Source: Davidsoniella eucalypti
Taxonomy: Eukaryota > Ascomycota > Sordariomycetes > Microascales > Ceratocystidaceae
NCBI GenBank assembly: GCA_004009845.1
Contig: RMBW01000044.1
Coordinates: 1-64,000, forward strand
Length of the DNA: 64,000 bases
Direction: 5' to 3'
Positions within the stretch are counted from its first letter, which is position 1. Each line of letters opens with the position of its first letter. The position numbers and the translations under genes are program-made. Below the pieces are notes generated by a model. It was not told the DNA's origin. It saw nothing but the letters and a program-made list of their open reading frames with translations, and did no database searches. Shown one piece after another: positions 12,099-24,563 of this stretch.

Positions 12099-13102
12099 GT
12101 TGGCAAAAGAAGAGCCCAAGATAGAACTAGGTAAGTAGATGGAGATGAGAATATTAATTGGTTAAGGAGGGCGAGATGAAAAATTGGACTTTTGAGGCTT
12201 TGCTCGTTCTCTTCAAGTCGCGATGTTTTGGTTTATATTGAGCTCCTACATAGCAGTTGACGGTGTTTTTGTGGGACCGCCTTGTTGGTTTGCTTATTGG
12301 TTTTGCTTAGTTTTGTGTTTAGCTGCAAAGTTGAAAGTTGTGGCCCAGAATTGTTGAGACTATTAGGAATTTTGAGATTTACTGCGATATCAAGTTTGAG
12401 TAAAATGAAGCTACAGCAGAACTAAGTATATACGATGACGTACATGTAAGCTTGTTGTATAGTAAGGAAAACCCTTAATGTGCTCTATCACGTGTATGTA
12501 GGGTTCAAGCTCAAAATACATGGCAGCTCACTAGGGTTAGTTGCTCAGTGGCTGTGAAGTTGTGTTTACGTTGACAATTAAATCAAGGCTCCTTCCATCT
12601 CTTAGTTACTTGGCTGCCTATCAAGGCTACGATATAGCTAGCTTCTTGTGTTCATTTTGAAATTTATAGGAAACGAAAGATATCTGCCAACTTTATTTCT
12701 TAACATATACAAAGAATCCATGACTTTCTGAGATATGAAACTGGATTGTTAAAGAGCAGTCGAATTGACCTTTTTTACTCGGGAGCTTTGATTCGTTTAT
12801 TATTATTTGATTGAGGAGAGACTAATAGTGTGTTTCCATTATTTTTTTTTTCTATTTTTCGATTTGTTCTGTTTGTTTGGAGGGGTTTCGAAGCCCAAAA
12901 ACGAGCGGACTTAATTAATTAGCCATAATCAGCCACAATCACCACAACCAAATATTATCGGAATCAGCGGAACGAAGAACGAAGATCGACGATTGAAGAA
13001 CGAAGAAGAAGCCAAAGAGAACGAAGAAAAGAAAGGATATAATTGACGATTAAACAACCTCGGCCGAATCCACCGTCGAACCACCACCACCACAGCTCCA
13101 AA
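12099..13102. promoter_or_regulatory. Divergent promoter region APC5/SLA2
   Basis: About 1 kb between the divergent starts of APC5 (minus) and SLA2 (plus). It contains AT-rich DNA, a poly-T stretch at 12843-12855 and a purine-rich leader just before the SLA2 ATG (about 12960-13040). Short open frames here are shadows of that purine tract. No other gene is seen. Confidence 0.45.
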
Positions 13103-16100
13103 ATGTCGTCCAACCACACAAAGACGGACCAGGAGCTGGCCATCAATATCAAGAAAGCCACGAGCTCAGATGAGACGGCACCGAAGCGGAAACATGTGCG
13201 CGCGTGTATTGTGTATACATGGGATCACCGGTCATCGCAGGCCTTTTGGATCGGCATCAAGGTGTAGGTCAAGACTATAGTATAGTGTAGTATCGTGTTG
13301 GTCTGTTCTAGTCTAACCTTCTTTTCTTTTTCTCCAGCCAACCAATCCTCGCCGATGAAATCCAAACCTTCAAGGCGCTTATCACCATCCACAAGGTCGT
13401 TCAGGAGGGCCACCCTAACACGTTGCGCGAGGCAATGGCCAACCGTGGCTGGATTGACAGTCTTGTCCGCGGCGTCTCTGGCGGCGACGGCATCCGTGGA
13501 TATGCGCCGTTGATTCGCGAATATGTGCAGTTCCTGCTAGCCAAGTTGACGTTCCACCAGCAGCATCCCAAGTTCAACGGCACGTTCGAGTACGAGGAGT
13601 ACATTAGTCTCAAGAGCATCAACGACCCGAATGAGGGTTACGAGACTATCCTGGACCTTATGGTACTACAGGACAGGATCGATCAGTTCCAGAAGCTTAT
13701 ATTCTCGCACTTCCGTAACGTCGGAAATAATGAGTGCCGGATATCGGCGTTGGTTCCGCTGGTAGCTGAAAGTTACGGAATCTACAAGTTCTTAACGAGC
13801 ATGCTGCGGGCAATGCATTCCAGTAAGTAGAAAATCGAAGCATGGAAGTTAACCTTCAGGCGCGCTAACCCTAGGTTTTCTTTTCCACAGCCACCGGCGA
13901 AACTGAGCTTCTCGAGCCGCTCCGCGAGCGCTACGACGCGCAGCATTACCGACTAGTCAAGTTCTACTACGAGTGCTCGAACCTGCGCTATCTAACCAGC
14001 CTCGTGTCGCTGCCGAAGCTGGCACAAGAGCCTCCCAACCTGCTAGTCGAAGACGAAAACACGCCGGCGCTGCCGCAACGGCCCAAAGAGAAGACTCCGT
14101 CGCCACCGGTGCCATCTAAAGACGACGAGACGCCTGACGACATGTCTGAGTTCTGGAAGAGTCAGATTGACCAGCAGAACCGCGAGTACGAGGAGCAACA
14201 GCAGCAATTAGCGGCACAGCAACAGGCGGCCATGCAGGCGCAACAGGCAGCACAAATGCAGGCACAGCGCGACTTCGAAGAGCAGCAGCGGCGACTCCTG
14301 GAGCAACAGCAACGTGAACAAGAAGCCCTCGTAGCGCAGCAAGCGCAGTGGCAGACACAGGGCCGGTTGGCTGAGCTGGAGCGCGAGAACCTAGCGGCGC
14401 GGGCACAGTACGAGCAGGATCAGCTCATGCTACAGCAGTTTGATGCACGTGTCAAGGCGCTAGAGAGCGAGCTTGGGGCCATCCAGGGCAACTACGGACA
14501 GCAGATTGCCAGCAAGGACGATCAGATCCGGGCATTGCAGGAACAGGTCAACACGTGGCGTAGCAAGTACGAGGCGTTGGCTAAGCTGTACTCACAGCTG
14601 CGTCACGAGCACCTCGACCTGCTGACCAAGTTCAAGGCAGTACAGCTCAAGGCGGCGTCGGCACAGGAAGCGAACGACCGGCGTGAAAAGCTGGAGCGAG
14701 AGATCAAGACGAAGAACCTGGAGCTGGCTGACATGATCCGCGAGCGCGACCGCGCCCTTCACGATAAAGACCGGGCCTCAGGCACCGGCCGCGAGGAAGT
14801 CGAGAAGCTGCGCCGTGAGTTGCGCCTAGCCCTTGACCGGGTGGACGATGTGGAGCGACAGAAGGGCAACGAGCTGTCGACACTGCTGGCAAAGTACAAC
14901 CGCGAGATGGCGGACCTCGAGGAGGCATTACGCACCAAGACACGTGCCCTTGAGAACGCGCAGTCCAGCGTCCGCAGCGGCAACTCGGACCTCGAGCGGC
15001 TGCTTCGTGACAAGGACGAGGAGCTCGAAGTCTACCGTGCCGGCATGGACCAGGCGCTGCTAGAGCTGAGTGAGCTTAAGGCCGGAGCCGGCGCTGAGGC
15101 TGATGATATGCTGCTTAACGCTGTGGTCGACGCTAGCCAATCCAAGATCAACGCCATTATTGACTCGGTGCTGCATATGGGCGTTCAGCGCGTCGACGAC
15201 GCCCTCTACGAGCTCGACTCTTCCATGCAGGCTGGTAACCAGAACGCCTCGCCGACCTTTGTGCTTTCACAGGTCGAAAAGGCCTCGGCCAGCGCCATGG
15301 ACTTCGCCACCGCTTTCAACGGCGTTATCGCTGACGGCCCCTCGGCTGACTACGGCGACTTGATCCGTTCCCTCTCCGTCTTTTCCGGAGCCGTGGCCGA
15401 CGTCTGCTCCAATGCCAAGGGTCTCCAGCGCCTTGCCAGCGACGACAAGAGTGCCGACCAGCTCCTCTCCGGCGCGCGCCACGCCGCCCACACCACAGTG
15501 CAATTCTTCCGCGGCCTACTGAGCTTCCGTCTCGAGGGTCTCGACCCGCTGCAGAAGACTGACGTCGTCATCAACAGCAATAACGACGTGCAGATCAGCC
15601 TGCAAAAGTTAACCAAGCTCGTCGATGCCTTCGCTCCCGGCTTCTCCAGCCAGTTGCGTGGCTCCGGCGACCTCGGCGACATCGTCGATGCCGAGCTGTC
15701 CAAGGCCGCCGACGCCATCGCCGCTGCTGCTGCCCGCCTCGCTAAGCTCAAGAACAAGCCCCGTGACGGCTTCTCTACCTACGAGTTGCAGGTCCACGAC
15801 TCCATCATCGACGCGGCCTCTGCTGTTACCTCCGCCATCGCCCGCCTAATCGCGGCCGCCACTCTGACCCAGCAGGAAATTGTCCAGGCCGGCCGCGGCT
15901 CGTCCTCCAAGACCGCCTTCTACAAGAAAAACAACCGTTGGACTGACGGTCTCATCTCCGCTGCCAAGGCTGTCGCCTCCTCCACCAACACGCTGATCGA
16001 GACCGCCGACGGTGTCCTGTCCAACCGCAACTCGCCTGAGCAGCTTATCGTCGCTTCGAACGACGTCGCAGCTTCCACTGCTCAGCTAGTCGCCGCCTCG

Positions 16101-16382
16101 CGTGTCAAGGCCGGCTTCATGAGCAAGTCACAGGAGCAGCTCGAGACGGCCAGCAAGGCCGTCGGTGCCGCCTGCCGCGCCCTCGTGCGCCAGGTCCAGG
16201 CCATAATCAAGGAGCGCAATGAGCAGGACGACGAGGCTGTCGACTACAGCAAGCTCGGCGCCCACGAGTTCAAGGTGCGTGAGATGGAGCAGCAAGTCGA
16301 GATTCTCCAGCTCGAGAACTCCTTGGTTGCCGCAAGACATCGTCTAGGCGAAATGCGCAAGATTTCATACCAAGAGGAATAA
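13103..16382 (+). CDS. SLA2: Sla2/End4, ANTH and talin-like endocytic adaptor
   Basis: Predicted 1045-aa protein from exons 13103-13263, 13338-13822 and 13891-16382 (introns 74 and 68 nt). Sla2 links the plasma membrane and clathrin coat to actin during endocytosis. Domains in order: ANTH (about 10-270; ATSSDETAPKRKHVRACIVY, the KVQPIL splice junction, ALREAMANRGW-like core), a Pro-rich linker, a Gln-rich region and long central coiled coil (about 300-610), and a C-terminal I/LWEQ (THATCH) actin-binding module (about 810-1045). The donor at 13264 was preferred over one two bases upstream because it restores the conserved K-V-Q-P-I-L. Third codon positions are strongly GC-rich, in contrast with the MAT genes. 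Its 3' end faces the MAT genes 3.7 kb away. Confidence 0.97.
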
Positions 16383-19300
16383 CATGGCAGGCCTACCTAC
16401 CTCTCTTTGTTTCCGTTTTCCTGCCAAGAGCTTCTTTTCTCATCTTTTCTGTAATACATGATCCAGCGTTATGTTTTCGATATATCCCGCCAAATCAAGC
16501 CACAGTACAAAATATGAAGTATTATTCTTAAGTCAAAAACAAACAAGTGAAAACCAGCTTGTCATGATATTGCAGAGGCCCGCTGGTCGTATTCTACCAG
16601 GAATGCTTAGGGTACTGCAATATATGTCCCATGTTCGTACCGTAACCAATCACATACCAACCGATCGCTTAACATAGATTTCTAATGGCATCTGTAGGGA
16701 CGGAAAGAGACGAGCGGCAAAAAAGCGCACTAGACAGAATGAAAGACATAGGGCAAAAGTCTGGCCGACACTCTAAAAAAGGAACATTTTTATTTATTAT
16801 TCATCCATTGGCCGACGAACCGAGCAAAGACAAGACAAACTAAAAAGAAGGAGAAATGGAATCCATCTATTACTGACTTAGCCTTCCCGTTCCCGTTCCC
16901 GTGACTTTGGCCTAAAAAGTCATGCTGTAAGTTATAGGCTATGATATTGTATGTCAAAGAGACGGTATTGCATAGTAAGCCTTATTTTTGACTTGTTGGG
17001 GGCTTTTATTCTTCTGTGACTTCATGGCTTATCTTTCTATGTGGCTTTTTAACGTCAATGTCAAATCAAAACTAATGCCAAGTCTCAGAAAAAAGTGTCC
17101 GAAAAGCGTGAAATCTAAAAGAAGAAACAAAATAATTGCGGCGCCGCCGATCCTGCAACCAAACATGGCTTTAACAACGCAAAAAAAGAACAAAGAAAAC
17201 AGAAGAAAGCACCGCCGCCAAACCACGACACCATCTCTTTTTCTCTAGCCGGAAACTAGAAGAAGAACCAATCCAGAAAAACCCGCGACCGTCTCTTTCT
17301 TTGTGCAAAAAAGGTCAAGTCGTGGCCGCAATTCTGCGATGCAGGAAATTTTGACTGTAGATTTGCGTCTTTGATGCCACAAAGGCGACTGCAGATATCA
17401 CTCAAAATAGCAGGCGGCCAGAACACAAAGCAATAGAAAGTATTGGGAGAAGCGGATGTGAGAGAACTACAGCGAAAAAAGAAAGAAGAAGAAAAAGACA
17501 AAGCTAACAAATCTTAGTGTGTGACTGTGAGCCATGTGATTTTGTGATGTGACAACCTGGATGTGGTTTTTCATATTTTGTTTTGCTATTCTCTATATCT
17601 TTCTTTCCGTCACCGGAAGTTTAAAAGTATTTTGACGAAGCCTAAACAAGAAGCCAACTTTCGGTGCATGTTAAAACGGCTTCATTATTCGAGCTGTTCA
17701 TTCCAGTCATACCGAAGAAGACCAACCGAACATCATGTGCATTTCACAGAGTCCGTCGTGCATAAATCAAGTGGCGGGGTCTCTGTGTTCAAATTACGCC
17801 CTACACTAACCACCATTCTAGCGCACGACGTAGAGCTAAGAACAGGGTCATGCGATACCAAAATGTGACACTTCACCTACAAATATACAGCTAATGATGA
17901 CTGGCTCTGCCTTGCTTGACATTTGAATATGAATGACCCTGGCCCTTGAAATAAGTGATATCCCGAGCCTGATATCTATATCCGGTTGCAGTTAATTTTG
18001 TCCGTTTATCTAGCCAGAGATCACTGGAAGGGTCCGTTTTGTGATGGCGAGTGTCACGAAATTTGCTAGGGACTTCCTTCCCGCATGGCCTTCAAGGTGA
18101 CCATAAATCACGTGGCTAGTCTATCTTTTTTTTTCTTCCCTTTTGTCCAGAGATTCAGACGAAGAATGAATGTTGGTTGGTTTAGTAAGTTGTTATGTCT
18201 AGACCTGAAAGTCTGTTTGCAGAAGATCACGACCTTCTTTTAGTGGAACTCCCTCTTCTCTTTTTAAGAACGGCCACGACAGACCGAAGAAGCGAGACTA
18301 AAACGAAGCTAATTACCGTAACTAGAGTACCCCAAAAGTGTATACACATGCAGGCCAAGTAGTGGTATCGTCTTGATCTTCTTGCGGCAAGTTTGATTCC
18401 AGCATATGCTTGGAATCGCAGTTCCTCTAATTTAACTGCCAGAAGAGGGGACAAGGTTCGGGAGTGACTAAGCTTAAGCGATATACACTATCGGAATGGC
18501 AAAAATAAAATAGAGGAAGAAGAGTGATCAAATGGGATTGGGAGGAAAAAAAAAACTTGGTGATATGTTTACCATATTCTCGGGACCTTCCGAGATCTGT
18601 GTATGGCTTGACGAGATTAAGAAGAGGCAAAACTAAATAGAGAGGCGAACAAACCAAAAAAAAAACAAGAGGGGGAAGAAACTCGGGTTAAAGCAAATCA
18701 TACACATTTCTTTGACCAAACACGGGTTTAACAGAAGAAAAAAAAACACAAATACTTTATTAGCCACTCCTCCCGAGCATTGACTAAGCCTAGATCATAC
18801 TAACAAAACTAGGCTTATGGCCTAGAAACATCCGCGGGTTTAATGGTTCGCTGTTTTTCTTCGCTTGGACTAAGACCACTAATTACGGGAAGTTCCTAAA
18901 GTTAGATACTTGAAGTTCGAAACTATACAAGTAGCTTAGAGCCCTATTTTCTCTATATGGAATTAGAGCTTAAACAGGTAGGGTTTTGGGCTTGCTCGGC
19001 TCTAGACGAATAGCTTTTGTCAGTCTTTTTTTTTTATTACGTAGAGAAAACAAAAACCCTAAACGAAAATAAGGCTGAATCTAGACCTCGATTGAACCGG
19101 ACGCTTCTAGACTAGACATTTCAGTTATTTACAAATAGTTACTCCTCTCTCCATCTCGCTTCTGAGACAAACGCCTAATTAATACATTTAGCCCGTTATA
19201 TAGTAGGAGATCTAGTTTAAAGTACATTATTCAGCTTCCACTGGCTCCTATAAGATAGTACATACGAGTTTTATTTGTAGCCCAAATATCAGATTTGATA

Positions 19301-20048
19301 TCATGTAGTCATTTCAGATCACGGGAGCAAATATTGCTACAGCTAAGTTGAATTAATGACTGTAAGCTATGAATTAAAAAATAAATATCTTTTTTACGAA
19401 TAATTTATGCTTTACCTACTGCTCTGTATTAGTGTAACTGTTAATTAACTAACGAATATCAAGCATGAACCCTTCTCTTCCTACTTATCCCTGGCCTTTT
19501 ATCTCTTATTTTAACGAGGAACTCATCCGTGCACCATCCATCTGTTTTACGCGACACAAGCCTCCAGGAATGTCAACTCCATAACCTTGTTTGTGATTTA
19601 TCTAGTTAAATGAAAAAAAAAATACAACTACTTAGAATTTTACGTTAACTAAGACACTAGCTAGTTCCCCATCCAATGAAAGAAAGCATAACCTAGATTT
19701 AAACATTGGCGGAGTACGCCAGAATGATGATGTTAGAGATAGCTGATACAGATATCTCTCGTAAAGAAGACATGTAAGATTTAAAGAACAATATATGGGA
19801 TCAATCATAGCATACGATACAGCTATTAGATTCAAATTTAGTTCAAGAGAAATATGATTTTATTACACATACGCTGAATATATGGTGATACAACTTCATG
19901 ATATCTAATCTAGAAAAAAATAGCGTAGCAATTTGTGAGCTTTGATGCTGCGTAAATGAGAAAAAAAAGAAAAGAAAAAATGTATGTAACTTCGGACTCC
20001 CCAGTGCGGAGGTGTTAAATGTAGATCGTGAGTTTGTGAGTTGGCTTA
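16383..20048. other. Gene-free stretch between SLA2 and MAT1-1-1
   Basis: About 3.7 kb between the convergent 3' ends of SLA2 and MAT1-1-1. AT-rich, with scattered purine or pyrimidine runs (for example 17461-17505, 18549-18560) and only short unrelated open frames. I looked for an HMG-box or a truncated second MAT gene in all frames shown by the open frames and saw none. One edge of the MAT idiomorph may lie here, but a single strain cannot show where. Confidence 0.4.
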
Positions 20049-21241
20049 TTAAAATGCGATTGTGTCCATCTGGAAGTTGTCGGTTATGTCGAATATTTGT
20101 GTTTCGGTTAAACCAAATACATCGAAGACAGGGTAGTCTTTCAACATAGGCTGGAAGTTGAAATCTAATGGTGAGGTCGGGCTGGCATACCATAGAGAAT
20201 CAGGCTCTGTAGTTATGACCTCTGGTAGTTTGATAGGAGCTAGCTCGGGTGGACTGATTGTAAATTCGTTTATGGCTCCTTCTACTGAGCTAGACATTGG
20301 AGGTGCGGCTAATGCAGTAGTCGAGACTGTGAACGAGTGCTGACCAAAAGTGCCAATAGATTGGCGATTATTAGTCTGACAGTTCTGTACTGTTATGATG
20401 CTGCTACTGTTATCGGCAATCTTCGTCAATAGAACATCGGCATGCTCAGGTAGATAATCGCGAACCAAGCAATGGTTAAGAAGGTCCTGGTCTGCATTGG
20501 GGATATAAGCATTGTTGAGGGATGCCAGATAGGATTCAAGTCCGGAAGTATCTTGGAAGAATGTGACTTCGCCGGCATCATCAGCGGCGTAGAGCCAGCA
20601 AAGCTTGATAAGGTAATCATCTGGTTGGGGAACACCCATGATAGGGGCAGCAACACTAAGAAAATCACAAAGCTTAGCTTTGGATCTTCCAATAGTGTCA
20701 CGTACGAATGAATACACGCGTCCTATGAGCATCCACCTGGATTGAAATGGGTCGTTTCTCCATAGCTTTGTGATGAGGGCTGATATGCTCTTTTGTGGAA
20801 GCTGTACGAATATCTTTTGATAGTATGCTATAAATTCATGTTAGAACAATGATGGGAATGTATTGATTGGATAAGCTTACCACGAAATGCAATAAATCCG
20901 TTCAAAGGCCGACTGACTTTGACATCATCTACCGACAACACTGTAGATAGACTTTTTTCAACACTGCTTTCTCTTCTGGGAGTCGATGATTTGACTACAT
21001 GATTTGGTTTTCTGATGGGAGTTGAGGCATGGTAGGCTGGAACCTTGCTTGGCTTTCTTTCAGCAAAAATAGATTTCGGATCGAAGTCTCCAGAGCGAAT
21101 CAAATGGTTGACTTGACGGAGATTTTTAACAGCGGATTGTGGAATTAGGCGTAGAACTTCAGCATTTGATAATGTCTGGAGTAGCTCTAGAAGATTTACC
21201 TCACCCGTATGAGTGTCTGTGTGATGGTTTGAAGGATACAT
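20049..21241 (-). CDS. MAT1-1-1: MAT1-1-1 mating-type alpha-box transcription factor
   Basis: Predicted 379-aa protein from exons 20881-21241 and 20049-20827, with a 53-nt intron. The intron falls inside the alpha box, the place where MAT1-1-1 genes carry a conserved intron. The alpha box covers about residues 111-172: RPLNGFIAFR before the splice, then AYYQKIF, LPQKSISALITKLWRNDPFQ, W and YSFVRDTIG. It is the master regulator of MAT1-1 identity and pheromone signalling and acts in the nucleus. The C-terminal 200 residues are poorly conserved, as is usual. It lies downstream of MAT1-1-2 on the same strand. Codon use is AT-richer than in SLA2 or APN2. Both splice borders are canonical (GTAAGC, TAG), and the frame closes exactly. 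Confidence 0.95.
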
Positions 21242-21715
21242 GATGCCGAGATGAGTTATGGCTGATCTTTTTAGATGAAGATGGTTGCAATAAGGTGCGG
21301 AGTCGTGGTGGTACTGAGAGCTCTAGAACACGAAAGTATCATCAATGCTGTGATGGATGGATGTAGCTGATGGATGGAATTTGTGAATGAAAGTGATGAC
21401 GCAAATAAACTTTGATGTGAAAGTTGGGTGATGGAGGAATTTATATGGTTGCAATAGTACGCCAAGGATTTCAGCGTTGTAGGAGGCAAGTAGACAACGA
21501 ACTAGACAGCGGAATTCAAAAGCACTTAGTTTGTGGGGATCCCATAGCAACCCGCTTTTTAAAAGCACTAGCTTTTAACGATAAACTAAGTTTTGGCTTT
21601 GATATATTTAATTGATTTAAAATAATAATATAACTAACTAATAGAAAGTACCCATAACTCTACATAACTAATGCTTAGTAATTAGCCCATCAACCACTCT
21701 AATTTATCCAGTTTG
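21242..21715. promoter_or_regulatory. Promoter region of MAT1-1-1
   Basis: About 470 bp between the MAT1-1-2 stop and the MAT1-1-1 start, both on the minus strand. It holds GATGGATG-type short direct repeats (about 21350-21385) and AT-rich DNA near the MAT1-1-2 3' end. Small open frames here have no recognisable similarity. Confidence 0.4.
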
Positions 21716-23348
21716 TCATTGTGCAGCATGATATTTGCGGCACTTGACGACCAGCAAATAGTCAGGTTGAGTCTCTTCGCTGTCAGAAGGAGCCATGAAA
21801 TCAACTTCCTGAGGCCTCGGGACAAGCTCGTCAGGCTCACAAGCCATCAAAGTTTCCAACAAATTCAAAGAAATTGAACCTCCCAAATCGCTGATCGGGT
21901 AGCGATTCTAATTAAACCACAAAGAAAAGGCAGACAAGATGTTAGATTTCATTATTTTGGTCAACTCATTATAGAAGTAGATAGATTGGTATCAACTTAC
22001 TGCTTGTCCAATGCCAATTGGCCGTTCGATTGGAAGACGTTTCATGCTCTTTTTCGTCTACAAATCAATCAGTATCACATTTTATATTTAAAAGATAGGG
22101 AAATGGTTGACTTTGTTATACCTCAACTGTAGGATTTTCACCAAAAACATCTGGATATTCTTCTCCGGTATCGAATGCGAGTTCCTGAAACGGGACCTTT
22201 TCAATGTCTCCTTGCTAAATCACAAGTCAATCAATTAGTATATCTTCTATCGATTTCGGGTAATCTGTGAAGAATCACTTACGGTCTCTGACTCCGTATG
22301 AGTCTGTGCATGTCGATACTTCGCGCGTATCTTTTCGATCCAAGTCGTGGTCTCAATAGGTAGAGCAAATGTAATTGGTCTCGATTGAAAACTCTCCTCG
22401 CAGTAATCACCCTTGAAAAAGAGTTTTTGGCCCTTATTACGCAAGAACTTACCCCAAGCTGAGCCATATACTTCTGTGACGGGGTGTAAATACGACGGCT
22501 TGCGCCAAGCTCGTTCGCCTGTAAAGCTCTGTGCGCCTACTACCAAAGATAGATCTTGATCATACGAAATACTTGAGCCTATCCTCAGTCCATAGCGACG
22601 GCCCGGAATTCCACGAAACACCGCCGGTACAGGTAGAACCTGATCCCATGTAAATCGTAGAAATAGCTCCGTACCCGTTCTACATGGGCTACAACTCGCC
22701 TGTAGCTCTTTTTTGTCGGCGATACCCGTGGTGACCTGCTTCCACAGCCAATTGACGATTATGATGGTAGCAAGTATACATGTCCATGCACTAGTGACAA
22801 GAAGCTCAAGGTATTTTTCATCACTCGGCGTGTCACGCACGGTAGACCAGACATCTATGGATAACACGATAGCACGGATACCGCGTAAGGCAATCCCACC
22901 ATTGAGATCACGATCGAGGATAAAGGGTGTCGCAGTTAGACTCCAAAGGTTCAGAATGTGGTGGACTATATCTTTGAAATTAGTCTTTATGCGCTTAGTC
23001 ATTGCGCGTATGAGAATGATAACACGAAGAGAGTCAGATCTCATGATGATATCGATAAGTTCAATGACTTGCTTCGCAGTACCTAAAATTCAGGATATCA
23101 TGATAGGTTAGTGTATATCCTTATTAAAACGTAACAAAACGATGATGATTGTATAAGTTTTAGTTTGTCTCACCAGTCCGGACTATGCCATCACCATGCC
23201 CAATATCTTCATTGAGCTTGTTGCCAAAATGCTTGAGGCATGCCACTCGAATATCAGCGCGGAGTTTATGTAGTGTATCAAGAGATATACACATGGGGAT
23301 ATCTCGCTCAAGCTGATGAGTAGCAATCTTCCTGAAATGGAGACTCAT
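21716..23348 (-). CDS. MAT1-1-2: MAT1-1-2 mating-type protein (PPF/HPG type)
   Basis: Predicted 438-aa protein from five exons: 23174-23348, 22283-23082, 22122-22214, 22001-22057 and 21716-21907. All four introns (64-93 nt) have GTRNGN donors and TAG acceptors, and each added exon keeps the frame open, which supports the model. The central part carries the features expected of MAT1-1-2: an aromatic and charged core (FLRFTWDQVLPVPAVFRG) and a conserved His-Pro...Gly group (H258, P259, G265 in LHPVTEVYG). MAT1-1-2 is needed for fertility after fertilisation in several Sordariomycetes; its biochemical role is unknown. Position beside MAT1-1-1 supports the call as strongly as the sequence does. 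A hydrophobic stretch near residues 155-172 is seen. The start ATG has no in-frame ATG upstream before noncoding DNA. Confidence 0.82.
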
Positions 23349-24005
23349 TTTGACGGCTATTGTTGATAGATTAGCCTGATTTTGTTATAATTTTGTAAGA
23401 TGTTGTTCAAGTGAACAGTCAAGCTAAACAACCGGTGATGAAACAAGGGTATGAATTGAAAATGGCAGATACTTGTATTCATCGATACGACTATCTGGTT
23501 GCTACGTCAAATCTCAAACTTTAACCAATATCCTTCTCACCGCTTTTTAGGGTTACTATACACGATGGATTTTATGTTCATCTCATCTACAAACAGTCCA
23601 TATGGTTGGTTTCCAACAAAGTCGTAATAATTGATATATATGAGACCTTAACCCTTACATGTTCTCTCATGTTTAATAAGACAAAACAAACTACAACTTT
23701 GTTTGTAAGAAACCTTGACTAACAGGAACAATTGATCTCACAAATGTTGACTCACAATTAGTTACATATCGAAAGCTTATGAGTTATCAACTTACTAGAC
23801 AAAACAGCGAGTCACTAGGATCCGCCCATACAAGTATCTCACATATTTGGACTTGAGCACCTTGGACCAGATGGAAAAATGGGAAATGTAAAACTAGTAT
23901 GACTACCATGTATTCGAGTTAGTTATCATCTTAATATCGTGTATAAATATCTCCTAGATCCATCATTGTCCTGTTTAGAATCTCGAGGATATCTAATGAT
24001 TTATC
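23349..24005. promoter_or_regulatory. Divergent promoter region, MAT1-1-2 and the 24-28 kb gene
   Basis: About 660 bp of AT-rich DNA separating MAT1-1-2 (minus) from the plus-strand gene. No open frame of note. If transcription of the plus-strand gene starts near 23.95 kb, this is a shared regulatory region, so that gene may respond to mating signals. A TATAAATA element lies at about 23942-23949. Confidence 0.4.
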
Positions 24006-24563
24006 ATGGAAGTGATTCCCGCAGCTCTCACGCTTCTTGCTCTATCAAGCCACGACAACTCTGTTTCTTCTAACTTATCAACTGAAGCCCAAAATACTAC
24101 GCTCAACGGCTACCAGAGCGATATTCCACCAGTAGCAGCACCGATCTCTTATCAAGAGGAAGATGTTGTGAGTCAATCAGTAGAAGAAGACGCCATATCT
24201 ATCGAGAATATGATAGAGGTTGCGATGTGTGAGCCCAAATTCAAAGCTTATATAACAGACTATATCGACACTCATCCGTATTTAACAATATCGACGTTTA
24301 AGGTCATCTCCGAGACCTCTGTGCCTTTCATAACCTCAATATCTGCATCGTCATTCAAATCTATCAGCTTGACCCGTTTCCGCCATCTTGTGCGCCGCTT
24401 CCATCTGCGCATCAAGCTAACTCTACGCCACATTGACTGCCTGACAGTTTGTCCACCATGTCATCACCATCTGGCACCCGTCCTAGCGCAAAACCGGAAC
24501 TACCGGACGAGCAAGAGCAAAGACAGCATGGTCAAATGGAACAACACGATCAAGTTGCAGTAG
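24006..24563 (+). other. Open frame, possible first exon of the 24.5-27.8 kb gene
   Basis: An ATG-started frame of 185 codons with coding-like composition over its first 90 codons. A splice from a donor at 24278 (GTATTT, weak) to the acceptor at 24447 (GCTAAC branch, CTGACAG) would join it in frame to the large downstream reading frame and give a single 1165-aa protein. The phase arithmetic works exactly (3498 nt in total). Without that splice it would overlap the next gene in another frame and would be leader sequence. The product is unrecognised; it is acidic with no HMG box or alpha box, so it is not MAT1-1-3 or MAT1-2-1. Confidence 0.35.

Noticed and set aside
16383..20048. Relic of a second MAT gene beside SLA2
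   Set aside because: No alpha-box or HMG-like residues were seen in the open frames of either strand.
24006..24563. MAT1-1-3 or MAT1-2-1 candidate
   Set aside because: No HMG-box motif in any part of this frame; it is better explained as a first exon or leader of the downstream gene.
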